Below, piece after piece: positions 1-8,491 of a stretch of DNA of 64,000 nt (within the stretch, counting starts at the first letter, position 1; every line of letters begins with the position of its first letter). Source of the DNA: Nitrososphaerota archaeon. Its GTDB lineage: Archaea > Thermoproteota > Nitrososphaeria > Nitrososphaerales > CADDZS01. The translations under genes were made by a program, and so were the position numbers. Location of the stretch: positions 16,964-80,963 of the forward strand of contig JABDCJ010000006.1 of assembly GCA_013288145.1 (NCBI GenBank), read 5' to 3'. The notes under the pieces are model-generated. The model saw only the letters and a program-made list of their open reading frames with translations. It made no database searches and had not been told where the DNA came from.

Positions 1-2
1 GC

Positions 3-143
3 GCGGAATGGATTAGCGAGTCTGAACTTAGAAATCCAAACTTTGGAATTGCCTTCGATCACGGTCTAGTCCTTCAGGATTATTTCAGGTGGAAAGATTC
101 TCCGACGGAAACATACTGGTCTTCCAAAGAATCTAGACGCTAG
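3..143 (+). CDS. C-terminal end of an unidentified protein (partial)
   Basis: An open frame enters from the left edge and runs 46 codons to a TAG at 141-143, overlapping the last four bases of the convergent TrmB gene. The translated tail has normal protein composition, including FGIAFDHGLVLQDYF followed by a charged, aromatic-rich end. I do not recognise the family. The position next to a TrmB-type sugar regulator would fit a sugar-related enzyme, but that is inference. The rest of the gene lies outside the window. Confidence 0.5.
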   Translation, partial: AEWISESELRNPNFGIAFDHGLVLQDYFRWKDSPTETYWSSKESRR

Positions 144-955
144 ACCTTCTCGGCGCTTTCCCACATCTCCTCGATCGAGTTGCGCGTGGATCGGGCAAAG
201 GATGCGTTCCTCACCCAGATAGCGATCGCGTGATTGATTTCCTCGGACAGCGGATCCGGCACTCCAATTAGGACGTCGTCGCGGTCGGTGACCATCATGT
301 CGAAAATTACATTGTCTGACTTGCGAATCTGGGCATTTGCGGACCTTGCCTGGTCAAGATCGTCTTTGGAGATTCTCACGTTCGTCGGAGCAACGATTCT
401 GATTCGCCTCTTTGGAGGTTGGCTCTTGGAAAACTCGAGCAATATTGGGATAAAAAATTCCTTGGCTTCAACCGCTCTCTTTGCGATGAGGATCACATCT
501 TTGGAATCTTCTAGAAGTTCTGCGAACTTGTTAGCTATGGTGTTGAACCCCTTTAACACAGAAATCTCGGAATTTGAAGAGTCCGTTCCCTCTGACGAAT
601 TAGTTCGCAACTGCGGCAGGAGATCGGTAAGACGGCTTTCTGCATCCGCGCGCCTTTTTTGATCCTCCGAGAACTGGATCTCAAACTGCCTTGTCCGTCC
701 CTTGAGTGCTTGTTTCGGTGGAATTGCGAGAAAGCTTTCATCTTTCTTCAAGGCAAACCCCTTGGACATCAAGCTCTCAAGCGTGTCATAGACTCGTGGC
801 AGGGGGATCGTTGCGCTGGAGGAAAGCTGCTTTGTGCTCTGGCCGCCGAGCCTGAGAAGGGAGATGTAAGCACGAGCTTCATAACTTGAGAGCTTGAAGT
901 ACTCCTTCAGCGAGCTCTCTATCTCTTGAAGCGACGGTGACGTTTCTTTGGTCAA
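140..955 (-). CDS. TrmB-family transcriptional regulator
   Basis: The protein has 271 residues. Residues about 15-85 form a winged helix of the TrmB type: YEARAYISLLRLGGQSTKQL leads into a recognition region reading PRVYDTLESLMSKGFA. A charged helical linker follows to about 120, and the rest is an alpha/beta domain like the PLD-like effector half of TrmB and its relatives. Family members bind DNA and sense sugars or other small molecules, repressing or activating transport and sugar-metabolism genes in archaea. It lies 10 bases downstream of the M16 peptidase pair on the same strand and may share their transcript. The effector cannot be read from the sequence. Confidence 0.85.
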   Translation of the reverse strand: MTKETSPSLQEIESSLKEYFKLSSYEARAYISLLRLGGQSTKQLSSSATIPLPRVYDTLESLMSKGFALKKDESFLAIPPKQALKGRTRQFEIQFSEDQKRRADAESRLTDLLPQLRTNSSEGTDSSNSEISVLKGFNTIANKFAELLEDSKDVILIAKRAVEAKEFFIPILLEFSKSQPPKRRIRIVAPTNVRISKDDLDQARSANAQIRKSDNVIFDMMVTDRDDVLIGVPDPLSEEINHAIAIWVRNASFARSTRNSIEEMWESAEKV

Positions 956-964
956 GTATTGTCA

Positions 965-2284
965 TCAAACGGCAGCTTTGGCCGGAAGAAGAGATTCAAG
1001 CGCCCTGTCATCGATAGGTCCTGCAGCGACTATTGATAGCTGATCGAGTTTCACGTACTTCTGGAACAAGCTCAGGATCTCCTCGCTCGAAACGCGATCG
1101 AGTATTGCAGGGTATCTCTCGAGGTAGTCCAATCCAAGATTATTGTACTCAATGTCGTGGAGAATTGCAACTCTTTCAACCGATGTGTCAAGAGAAATGG
1201 AGAGCGATCCGAGGGAGTTTCTCTTCGCGGTTTCTAGCTCCTTTTGCGGGATCGGCTCGGTTGTAATCCTCGCCACTTCCTGAAAGATTCCTTCGGCGGC
1301 CCTTCCGAGGTTGGTTGGATTTACTCCCGCGAAAACACCGAACAATCCGGAAAAGAGCTTGGATTGTAGTGCACTGAAACTATAGTAGGCGAGACCACGC
1401 TCCTCGCGGACATTTTTTCCCAAACGGCCGTACAGTCCCAGCCTGCCCAGAACCAAGTTTCCCAAATTCAGAGGATAGTAACCTCGAGATGATCGCGGAA
1501 CCGCCTTTAGTCCCATCGCCAGGTCGACCTGCGTCTTGTGCTTCATCTGAACAGCCGATGCTTTATCCGGAGCATTTTCCTTGCTCTCCCTGTACGAAAA
1601 TTTAGCCCCAGTTCCTTTCTTCCAGCTTGAGAATATCTTGTCAATCTTTGCCCTAACTAGATCAAACTCGTATCCGCCGGTCATCGCTATTACCAGCCTA
1701 TCTGGATGGTAATTTTCATCGTGGAATCGGGAAAGATCGTTCTTTTCTAACTTGGCAAGCTCATCCTGTCGACCCAGAGGATCTCTTCCGTACACTTCGT
1801 CTCTCCCAAATACAAGCTCTACAAGGCGCCGGTACGCAGCAGATCTTGTGTCATCCTCTTCGGCCTTGATTTCAGCGATAATCTCGTTTCTAGCCTGAAT
1901 TATCTCGCTTTCCGGGAAAGAGGGGTGCATCAGGCAGTCACCAATGATCTCGAGCACGTCCTCGAGCACTCCATAGTAGCATCTAGACGAAAAATAGACC
2001 GACTCGTCGCGATTCTCAAAACTCAGCGTTGCCCCGGATTCCTCAATTTTTTGCGATATCTGGGATGCAGAGAGGGACTTTGTTCCTCTCATGAGGAGCC
2101 TTGAAGCTAGTTCGGCTGCCCCAAATGATCCCGGACGGTCGCACATGGCGCCGGCTTTGATGCTGCCGGATATCGCAACGGTCTCGTTTTCTCGTACTTC
2201 GTTGCTCAACAGAGCTATACCATTTTCAAACAGTTCCCGCTTCAGTTCCACGCGGCCAAGAGTATTTCGCGTTTCTTCAGACAA
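965..2284 (-). CDS. M16-family peptidase-like protein, non-catalytic subunit
   Basis: The protein has 439 residues with the two-lobed M16 (pitrilysin/insulinase/processing peptidase) layout. Where active members carry HxxEH, this one reads AAELASRLLMRGTK, so the zinc ligands and catalytic Glu are missing. The flanking fold markers remain, such as the following RGTKSLSASQ and the C-terminal glycine-rich segment. In this family an inactive subunit normally pairs with an active one to form the closed chamber. The active partner is the next gene upstream, whose stop overlaps this start by 8 bases, which implies translational coupling. Likely substrates are peptides; location is probably cytoplasmic, since no signal or membrane segment is visible. 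Confidence 0.85.
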   Translation of the reverse strand: MSEETRNTLGRVELKRELFENGIALLSNEVRENETVAISGSIKAGAMCDRPGSFGAAELASRLLMRGTKSLSASQISQKIEESGATLSFENRDESVYFSSRCYYGVLEDVLEIIGDCLMHPSFPESEIIQARNEIIAEIKAEEDDTRSAAYRRLVELVFGRDEVYGRDPLGRQDELAKLEKNDLSRFHDENYHPDRLVIAMTGGYEFDLVRAKIDKIFSSWKKGTGAKFSYRESKENAPDKASAVQMKHKTQVDLAMGLKAVPRSSRGYYPLNLGNLVLGRLGLYGRLGKNVREERGLAYYSFSALQSKLFSGLFGVFAGVNPTNLGRAAEGIFQEVARITTEPIPQKELETAKRNSLGSLSISLDTSVERVAILHDIEYNNLGLDYLERYPAILDRVSSEEILSLFQKYVKLDQLSIVAAGPIDDRALESLLPAKAAV

Positions 2285-3596
2285 TACTCGTTTCTCCTCC
2301 GTTCACCGCGTTAAATTCGCCGACGATTCGATTTTTCTCGGTGAGATAGTGTTTTGCAACTCTCTGAATTTCCGCCGGAGTAATCTGAAGAGATTTTTCT
2401 ACTAAAGAGTCTCCGAGATTTCTACTCTGAATTCTCTCCATGTAACCTATCGACAGGGCTTGCAGACCTATCCCGTCGTTTTCGTATGCGTGCCACGCCC
2501 TGATCTGATTTGACGCTACTTTCATTTCATCGTCGTTAGGAGGTACGTCCCGCAAGCGATCTATCTCGGAAAAGAATGCTTCCTTTGCAACCTTTGTCTT
2601 GATATCCTGATTCAAAGTTAGATCAAAGTAGAGCAAATTCGGGTCAATGTTCACAGGGAAGTATGTGTTGACCTCGCTTGCAATGTTTCCCTCCACGAGC
2701 CGTTTGTACAATCTGTTTGTCCTTGGCACAAATCTGTCCCCAAAAAAGCCTATCAAGCCGTGCCAGCCTCCAAGAACTGCCGAGAGCGTGATTAACGCTG
2801 GTGCGTCCTCGTGTGTAATCTCCGGGACGTGATACGCGATGCTCAGATAGTTGAGAGTCCCGGGTTCGATCAATTTTGTGGATCGTTCGCCTTTCTGCGG
2901 AAGCTCCTTGAAGGGGATTTTGTTTGGAATTTTCACGCCAGCGGGGATTTTAGAAAACAGCCTTTTGATCTCAGCTGACGTCGAGCTAGCTTCGAAATTG
3001 CCGCAGACGACCAGAATCGCGTTGTTGGGATGGTAGAACTTTCTGTAGTGACTATAGAGATCGTCTCTCGTCATATTCTTGAGGTCATTTTTCCAACCGA
3101 TGACAGGCCACATGTACGGGTGCTGGTGAAATGCTTCAGAAAAAATCTCTTCCCTGACCTGGTATTGTGGATAGTTCTCGCTTCCTTCGCGTTCCGAGAT
3201 GATTACTTGTCTCTCGCTCTCGACTTCGGCCGGATCGAAGGCGGAGTTCGCCATCCTCTCGGACTCGATGAACAAGCCGAGGTCCAGTCTCTCTTTTGGA
3301 AGAGTTTCGTAGTAAGCTGTAACGTCATGGTCGGTAAAGGCGTTGTTTCGGCCCCCTTCATTGCTGACGAGAGTGTGAACCTCGCCCTTGCCTAATTTTC
3401 CTCCTCCCTTGAAGAGCATGTGCTCGCACCAGTGCGAGGAGCCCGTGGTTCCCATCTTCTCATTCCTCGATCCCACTTTGTAAAAGATCCAGGTCGAGAC
3501 AACGCTCGAAGTCGCTACGGGTTTGAGGATAACCTGAAGTCCATTTTCAAGAGTAAATTCCTGAATTCCGTCCAGTAAGTGGAAAGAAGCTTGCAA
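2277..3596 (-). CDS. M16-family zinc peptidase, catalytic subunit
   Basis: The protein has 439 residues. The inverted zinc motif HWCEH sits at residues 55-59, and the third ligand is the Glu at about 135, 76 residues on, which is the M16 spacing. The segment after the motif, HMLFKGGGKLGKGE, matches the usual HMLFKGT region with extra glycines. It should hydrolyse peptides within a chamber built with the inactive paralogue encoded immediately downstream (8-base overlap). The start ATG at 3596 gives an N-terminus that goes straight into the first beta strand, as in cytosolic members. The promoter would lie in the 155-base gap shared with the divergent pdaD. Confidence 0.88.
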   Translation of the reverse strand: MQASFHLLDGIQEFTLENGLQVILKPVATSSVVSTWIFYKVGSRNEKMGTTGSSHWCEHMLFKGGGKLGKGEVHTLVSNEGGRNNAFTDHDVTAYYETLPKERLDLGLFIESERMANSAFDPAEVESERQVIISEREGSENYPQYQVREEIFSEAFHQHPYMWPVIGWKNDLKNMTRDDLYSHYRKFYHPNNAILVVCGNFEASSTSAEIKRLFSKIPAGVKIPNKIPFKELPQKGERSTKLIEPGTLNYLSIAYHVPEITHEDAPALITLSAVLGGWHGLIGFFGDRFVPRTNRLYKRLVEGNIASEVNTYFPVNIDPNLLYFDLTLNQDIKTKVAKEAFFSEIDRLRDVPPNDDEMKVASNQIRAWHAYENDGIGLQALSIGYMERIQSRNLGDSLVEKSLQITPAEIQRVAKHYLTEKNRIVGEFNAVNGGETSIV

Positions 3597-3751
3597 AATT
3601 TCGTTGTCACTACTTCAAGAAGAGAAATGCAAGAACTGTCCGTATAATAGTTTCAGGATTTGTTATTGAAAATCGTGATTGCGATTAGATCGATGGGGCA
3701 CAATGCTAAAAAACAGGAATTGAACCGAGTGAGCTCTGTCACACTAATAGT

Positions 3752-4303
3752 ATGCCGACCCTTATTCCGAAAAAGATCTTCCTCACCAAAGGGGTGGGCA
3801 GGCACAAGGAGAGGCTTGCCAGTTTTGAGCTTGCGCTGCGTGATGCCGGAATTGAAGCATTCAACCTCGTAACTGTTTCAAGTATTTTCCCGCCAAGATG
3901 CAAGGTTGTCACAAAAAAGGAGGGGTTGACTGAACTTTCTCCGGGCCAGATTTTGTTTCTGGTGCTCAGCAGAATTGCTACAAACGAGCCAAACCGATTG
4001 ATCGCCGCGTCTGTCGGACTAGCTATTCCGCAGGATCGAAATACGTACGGGTATCTCTCTGAGCACGAAGATTACGGCGAAACCGAAGAGAAAGCCGGTG
4101 ATTACGCTGAGGATCTGGCGGCGTCTATGCTCGCCTCGACTCTGGGGATCCCATTCAACCCGGACCAAAGCTACGACGACAAGAAGGAGAGCTGGAAGAT
4201 TTCCGGAAAAATCGTAAAGACAACCCACATTACGCAATCGGCCGAGGGTGACAAGAATGGACTATGGACGACCGTGATTGCTGCTGCCGTCTTGTTGACA
4301 TAA
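3752..4303 (+). CDS. pdaD: Pyruvoyl-dependent arginine decarboxylase
   Basis: The protein has 183 residues, close to the archaeal family length. It converts arginine to agmatine, the first step of archaeal polyamine synthesis. The self-cleavage site is visible as VSSIFPP, with Ser43-Ser44 matching the Ser-Ser of the Methanocaldococcus enzyme, where chain cleavage generates the pyruvoyl cofactor. The start of the large chain and the C-terminal [13 protein letters not shown] segment also fit. The ATG at 3752 puts the conserved [11 protein letters not shown] strand at the N-terminus. The gene stands alone and no agmatinase is in the window. Sulfolobus-type archaea use an unrelated AdoMetDC-derived enzyme, so this gene argues against that branch. 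Confidence 0.93.
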   Translation: MPTLIPKKIFLTKGVGRHKERLASFELALRDAGIEAFNLVTVSSIFPPRCKVVTKKEGLTELSPGQILFLVLSRIATNEPNRLIAASVGLAIPQDRNTYGYLSEHEDYGETEEKAGDYAEDLAASMLASTLGIPFNPDQSYDDKKESWKISGKIVKTTHITQSAEGDKNGLWTTVIAAAVLLT

Positions 4304-4342
4304 ACTTCCTCTTACGTGGTTCGTAAGTTCCTGTCCGTCTCG

Positions 4343-5101
4343 TCAGGCTCTTTTTGCGACGCCCTCTTGGTTCACTCGCTTCTCCACTTTTACTTCGCCA
4401 CTGGAAAACATCGCGATTATTGTTGTGAAGCTTAGTACCTTGGAAATAGCGTTCAGAGTAAATGAGATCGGGTTAGATGGATAGGAGAAGCCTTCAAGGG
4501 CCCAGACGGCGAAAACCAGAAACATTGCTGCCAGCGAGTAAAGCGAGTACTTTGTTATCGCTGTCCTCTTTGAAAACAGGAGCAACGCAAGCGTCGTAAA
4601 TATCACCGTGAAAAGTGGGCCGAAGAAAATTATGATGCCCAGCGCCCCAATTTTCAACAGAGGAATAACGATCAAATCGAAGGGGAATTCAAAGACCATC
4701 GGCCCTGCCACGGCGCCGATGAACCCATTGCCGAGAGCAGAAAGAGTTCCTCCCTTGCGTGTAGCATATGCGAGATAAGCGAAGGTACACACTGCAGATG
4801 CGAGAGTTATCGGTAGTATTGGCCCCGTCGATGGAGCGTTGTGAGTTTTCTCAGAAATAACGCGAATGACTGCGAGAAAGAAAAGGATGGGAATTATCCA
4901 AATAATTACAATGATTACTTTTGCGATTCTGCCTGGATGGGGAAGTTGAATCGACTTTTTCATTCTTCGTGCTGCTAGCATGAGTCCGATTGCAACGAGG
5001 CTCAATAGGAGCGCGAGGAGAACTGTTCGTGGTTCAGTATACGGTGTCCAAGCGCCCCCAATTGTTGCGAGGCGAGCCGTCGATGGAATTGCCAGTGTCA
5101 T
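4343..5101 (-). CDS. Polytopic membrane protein of unknown function
   Basis: The protein has 252 residues with about seven hydrophobic segments, at roughly 27-48, 60-82, 92-114, 121-177 (two or three crossings), 190-210 and 220-238, and a short basic C-terminal tail. I do not recognise a family and see no metal-binding or enzymatic motif. It stands between two oppositely arranged neighbours and is probably transcribed alone. A TATA-like box and a near-perfect palindrome sit directly upstream (5126-5152), so expression may be controlled by a regulator binding there. A transporter or a membrane sensor are both possible. Confidence 0.7.
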   Translation of the reverse strand: MTLAIPSTARLATIGGAWTPYTEPRTVLLALLLSLVAIGLMLAARRMKKSIQLPHPGRIAKVIIVIIWIIPILFFLAVIRVISEKTHNAPSTGPILPITLASAVCTFAYLAYATRKGGTLSALGNGFIGAVAGPMVFEFPFDLIVIPLLKIGALGIIIFFGPLFTVIFTTLALLLFSKRTAITKYSLYSLAAMFLVFAVWALEGFSYPSNPISFTLNAISKVLSFTTIIAMFSSGEVKVEKRVNQEGVAKRA

Positions 5102-5125
5102 ACCGCGACGAAGTGATTACACGAA

Positions 5126-5152
5126 GGAAAAATAAGTATGGTGGTCATACTT
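5126..5152 (-). promoter_or_regulatory. TATA-like box with adjacent palindromic operator candidate
   Basis: On the minus strand an A/T box (CTTATTTTTCC, 5126-5136) lies about 30 bases before the start at 5101. Overlapping its upstream edge is a perfect inverted repeat, AAGTATG at 5134-5140 and CATACTT at 5146-5152, with a further half-site CCATACT at 5153-5159. A dyad over the BRE position is typical of an archaeal repressor site. The binding protein is unknown. Confidence 0.4.
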
Positions 5153-5186
5153 CCATACTAGTTTGAAATATGGATGTTGGAAATCT

Positions 5187-5297
5187 TTACCTTTCCATGC
5201 CGTGAGAGATTGAAAGGTGATGCTCGAAGCTTCTGATCTCGTGAACGTTGAACGCCTCAATTCGGTTTTTTGCAACAAGACACATTGGGCACGGCAT
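5187..5297 (-). CDS. Possible 36-residue C2H2-like zinc-finger protein
   Basis: An ATG at 5297 opens a 36-codon frame that begins MPCPMC and ends SFEHHLSISHGMER. The CxxC pair (Cys3, Cys6) and the His cluster (His19, His26, His27, His32) could bind one zinc, and the ending resembles the H-x(4)-H of C2H2 fingers. A TATA-like box (5367-5379 on this strand) lies upstream, leaving a leader of about 45 bases; an in-frame TTG at 5333 is an alternative start. The frame stays open further upstream, but there it is antisense-like and overlaps the esterase gene. No partner is obvious. Confidence 0.35.
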   Translation of the reverse strand: MPCPMCLVAKNRIEAFNVHEIRSFEHHLSISHGMER

Positions 5298-5428
5298 AGC
5301 TATGTTCTCGACGTGGGTGTTGGAGAATACCAAATCTGATCTTCCGGTACAGATCTCGGCTCCTGTCCTAAATAAATCATGTATGAAAGATGTCGCTATA
5401 TTTCGAAACGAGAATACTTTACCGTTGA

Positions 5429-6406
5429 TTACATTTCGTTTTCCACATAGATTTTCTTGACTTCTGCAGCTACTCTTTCGATCGCTTCGCGGCCATTCGG
5501 GAAAAAACTTGGGAGCTGCATAAAGCCATGAACCATTCCAGGATAGTCCAAAAGAAGCGTCTTTACGCCTGACTGCTCTAATTTCTTGGCGAACTCTAGA
5601 TCCTGCTCGCGAAGGGGATCGCATTCTGCCGTGACAACTATTGCTCTCGGCAGACCTCGAAGATCACCGTAAGCGGGCGAGACGAGTGGATTTTTCATCT
5701 CCGAATCGCTTTTCACGTAATACCTACCGAACCACTCCATCGCCTCTTTCGAAGGGCCGAACTTGTCTTTCGAGTACTTTGTCATGTCGCTCGTAAGATC
5801 TGTAACTGGATAGATCAGCAGCTGTGCCGCAATCAGGGGGCCGTTCTTTTCTTTAGCCATTAGTGCAACGGCAGCAGCAAGGTTTCCGCCGGCACTGTCA
5901 CCTGCGACGACAATTGTATCTTGATCTCCTTCCAGATATTTCGCATTCTCAAACGCCCACTTTGTTGCGGCGTAGCAATCGTTGAGCGGGGTGGGGAATT
6001 TGTGTTCCGGAGCGAGCCGATAATCCACTGAAATTATGATAGATTCCGAGCGGTTTGCAAGCATCGCACATATCTCGTTGTACAGCTCCAGGTTTCCGCA
6101 GACCCAGCCACCGCCATGAAAGAAAACAATCATCGGGTAGAGCTCCTTGTCGGCCTGTTCTCCCGTAATTTTTGGCCAGTAAACACGAACGGGAATATCC
6201 GACAGTCCTTCACGAATTCTGTGATTTTCTATCTTCTCGACCGGCTCGGGTTTCCCAAGAAAAAGTTCTGTCATTCGAGCGTCTTCTTTCCTGCCTTCTG
6301 CCGGTTCAAGCTCGGAAATGTCGCGGACACCCGCAGAAGTTTGCCTGTCCAGCCATTCTAGCGCTTTGGGATCTGGAGCCAATTCAGAGCTGATGCCGAA
6401 GGCCAA
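5429..6406 (-). CDS. HSL-type alpha/beta hydrolase (esterase/lipase)
   Basis: The protein is a hormone-sensitive-lipase-like carboxylesterase. With the start chosen here (TTG at 6406, 325 residues) the oxyanion motif HGGGW is at 97-101, the nucleophile Ser171 sits in GDSAGG, the acid is Asp263 in ECDPL and the catalytic His293 is in VHGF. An ATG at 6481 would lengthen the N-terminus by 25 residues, but it lies 65 bases inside the preceding gene and encodes a segment alien to the family, so the TTG is preferred. The gene follows the epimerase-like gene by 10 bases on the same strand. It should hydrolyse short acyl esters or lactones; a sugar lactone or acetylated sugar would suit the context. 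It looks cytoplasmic. Confidence 0.88.
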   Translation of the reverse strand: MAFGISSELAPDPKALEWLDRQTSAGVRDISELEPAEGRKEDARMTELFLGKPEPVEKIENHRIREGLSDIPVRVYWPKITGEQADKELYPMIVFFHGGGWVCGNLELYNEICAMLANRSESIIISVDYRLAPEHKFPTPLNDCYAATKWAFENAKYLEGDQDTIVVAGDSAGGNLAAAVALMAKEKNGPLIAAQLLIYPVTDLTSDMTKYSKDKFGPSKEAMEWFGRYYVKSDSEMKNPLVSPAYGDLRGLPRAIVVTAECDPLREQDLEFAKKLEQSGVKTLLLDYPGMVHGFMQLPSFFPNGREAIERVAAEVKKIYVENEM

Positions 6407-6416
6407 TCTATTATTT

Positions 6417-7430
6417 TTATTGGGAGCGGTTGCTTCGAAAAAGATCCATTTCAATCTCGCCGTGCAGTTTTTCGCCGGCACCGAGAGTCACTGCCGTTCC
6501 ATCCTTGATCTGATTTTGGAGCCCGTTGGTGTTTGTCGTTGTGGTCGGTTCTAGAGCCAGCGTTCTTGCTCGTCCAAACCAGGGGTAATCGAGGATGCCC
6601 CAGTTCAACCAGTACCAAAGATATGGAAATGCCGAGCTCCACTTGAGCTCAACCCCTAGATCCATGGTGGGATTGTACAGTCTGTATGAAGGGGATCTTA
6701 ATTCAACGATCGGAAAATCTTCTTGCGCCCTCAAGTTGTGATCCGGGATTTTTGTCATATCGACCGGATTACCGTCCGCGCCGGGCGCCATCGGCCACGA
6801 GAATTCTGTATTGCGCTTTATTCTTTCATGACTCACGTCGTAGTCGTGTGAGACCGCCCTAACTGCCGGAATGTCTATCTGGAGTTCCTGCGAGACAAAT
6901 GGCTCTCCATATGCTATGTGCTGGGCCCACGAGAATTCCAGCTGTTGTTCTCCGAGATTTTGAATATCTTCGGAAACAGTGAATTTCGAACCGCCTAGAA
7001 TTAGAGTCTTTTCGGCTCGAAGCGGGTACCTGAGGCAGTCAAGCGAAAGCGTTGCAGTTACTCGTCCGTTTTCACTTTCAATCTTCTTGCACGACCAAGG
7101 AAGGAGCGAGCTTTCTCCGTGAAGGCCGAATTTCGTCCCACGGTTAGCGGAGGCAAATCCATAGTTGGGGAAGACGTCATTCCATCCGCCCCCGTAGTTA
7201 TCCGTAAATTCATCTTCTAGGCGCGATATTCTTTCGATGTGCACGGCGGGATCCTTGTACCCGTTCGGAGAATGCCACATGACATCAACATCTAGAGATT
7301 TGTAAATTATCTCGAAGATATCTGATCCTTTATCGAGCAAGATGGAAATTCTCAAGAGATCAGACTCGAGGATCAGGACCTTCATCCCCTTGTATGTCCA
7401 GTCAAGGGATCCGGTTGCTGCTAGAACCAT
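6417..7430 (-). CDS. Aldose-1-epimerase-like protein (galactose mutarotase fold)
   Basis: The protein has 337 residues predicted as a beta-sandwich of the mutarotase superfamily. Recognisable parts include GGGWNDVFPNYG, GLHGESSLLPW (His in the sugar pocket), SWAQHIAYGEPF and the C-terminal ARTLALEPTTTTN. The last resembles the ALEP segment of the DUF4432/aldose-epimerase-like group, which binds free or modified sugars. Whether it epimerises C1 or only binds a sugar is not decidable here. The esterase follows within about 10 bases and is probably co-transcribed, making a small sugar-processing unit. The ATG at 7430 could be replaced by an internal start near residue 16. Confidence 0.75.
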   Translation of the reverse strand: MVLAATGSLDWTYKGMKVLILESDLLRISILLDKGSDIFEIIYKSLDVDVMWHSPNGYKDPAVHIERISRLEDEFTDNYGGGWNDVFPNYGFASANRGTKFGLHGESSLLPWSCKKIESENGRVTATLSLDCLRYPLRAEKTLILGGSKFTVSEDIQNLGEQQLEFSWAQHIAYGEPFVSQELQIDIPAVRAVSHDYDVSHERIKRNTEFSWPMAPGADGNPVDMTKIPDHNLRAQEDFPIVELRSPSYRLYNPTMDLGVELKWSSAFPYLWYWLNWGILDYPWFGRARTLALEPTTTTNTNGLQNQIKDGTAVTLGAGEKLHGEIEMDLFRSNRSQ

Positions 7431-7600
7431 TTCCGATTTCCATAGTTAGAATGGAGTTAAACGCTTTCTGAAGGAGTGAGGCGACCTACATTTTCAGATC
7501 AATAAAGCTCGAATTGAAAAGATTTTGAACCAACAAATCAAACGGATCTCAGGATCAGCCATTTGGCACGCTGCGATTTCTGACCATTTTCGAAGTGATA

Positions 7601-8362
7601 TCATTTCTTGCGCGCAATCCATGCCTCCTCAGATGGCCATCGCCTTGCCCAGTCGAGTGTCACAAAGGGATAGCGGGTTGTCGAGCCTTCGGCAGGTCTC
7701 AGTTCGATCAGGTCCTCGATTTCAAAATCGTATTTTCTTAAGAGGCGGATCCAGTCACCGTAGCCGAGGTGAAATTCAACCGAGTTATCGTCTTCAGACC
7801 ACTCGAAACGGTGCATTCCAAAATAGTCTCTAACAATTCGCGTGGTAGCGACTTCTCCATCCGTTTCAGGAACGCACAGTGTTAGTATCGTTGCATTGCC
7901 GAGGAAGACGAGTCTTCCGCCAGGACGGAGTAGCCGGGATGCTTCGGGAATCCAGTGGAAAGGATCGCACCAGATAGCAGCGCCGTACTCGCTGATGACG
8001 AGGTCAAATGAGGCGTCTCTGAATGGAACTTGTTCTGCATTGCCGTAAATTAGTGGAAAATTGAGTCCGTGATTTTTCTGCAGTGATCTCGCGGTCTTTA
8101 GTTGCTCCTCAGAAATGTCAATTCCCACGACTTTGGCTCCGCGCCTTGATAGCCAGGCCGATACGTAGGCGGTTCCGCATCCAAGCTCGATTACATCTTT
8201 ACCGCTAACGTCCGGGAGCAGATGGACGTCCGCTTCCGGAATGTTCCATATTCCCCAATGAGGCTCGTCCTCATCCCATGCTCGTCGCCCGGCTTCGACG
8301 TAATCCTTTGAGAACTGATTCCAAGCCGTTCGATTACGAGTAACATGATCGTATGAATGCAT
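7601..8362 (-). CDS. SAM-dependent class I methyltransferase
   Basis: The protein has 253 residues. The AdoMet-binding loop DVIELGCGTAYVSAWL (about 54-69) is followed by the acidic beta-2 end VVGIDISEEQL and by GNAEQVPFRDASFDLV, the motif II/III region of Methyltransf_11 proteins. The C-terminal half has the usual RPGGRLVFLGN strand and ends in a short basic tail. Similar proteins methylate small molecules; the substrate is unknown. It is divergent from the ridA gene downstream of 8492 and separated by 170 bases from the epimerase-like gene. Confidence 0.85.
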   Translation of the reverse strand: MHSYDHVTRNRTAWNQFSKDYVEAGRRAWDEDEPHWGIWNIPEADVHLLPDVSGKDVIELGCGTAYVSAWLSRRGAKVVGIDISEEQLKTARSLQKNHGLNFPLIYGNAEQVPFRDASFDLVISEYGAAIWCDPFHWIPEASRLLRPGGRLVFLGNATILTLCVPETDGEVATTRIVRDYFGMHRFEWSEDDNSVEFHLGYGDWIRLLRKYDFEIEDLIELRPAEGSTTRYPFVTLDWARRWPSEEAWIARKK

Positions 8363-8448
8363 TCCCTCCGAACTTTTTCTCAGTGCTAGAAATTGCTTCC
8401 TAACCTAAGAGAACCAATTATGGCTGTTATCCAACCAGAGAAAGTTCT

Positions 8449-8461
8449 CCTTAAATAAACC
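8449..8461 (+). promoter_or_regulatory. TATA-like box of ridA
   Basis: The run CCTTAAATAAACC centres about 37 bases before the ATG at 8492, giving a short leader of roughly 10-15 bases. No Shine-Dalgarno sequence precedes the start, which agrees with near-leaderless translation. Short arms GAGAAC (8410-8415) and GTTCTC (8444-8449) flank the region just upstream. Confidence 0.45.
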
Positions 8462-8491
8462 GGACATATCTGAAATCATTAGGAATTCAAA

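Noticed and set aside
5187..5624. 145-codon minus-strand frame as one gene
   Set aside because: Its first 65 codons lie inside the well-supported esterase gene in another frame; only the zinc-finger-like end from 5297 is kept as a candidate.
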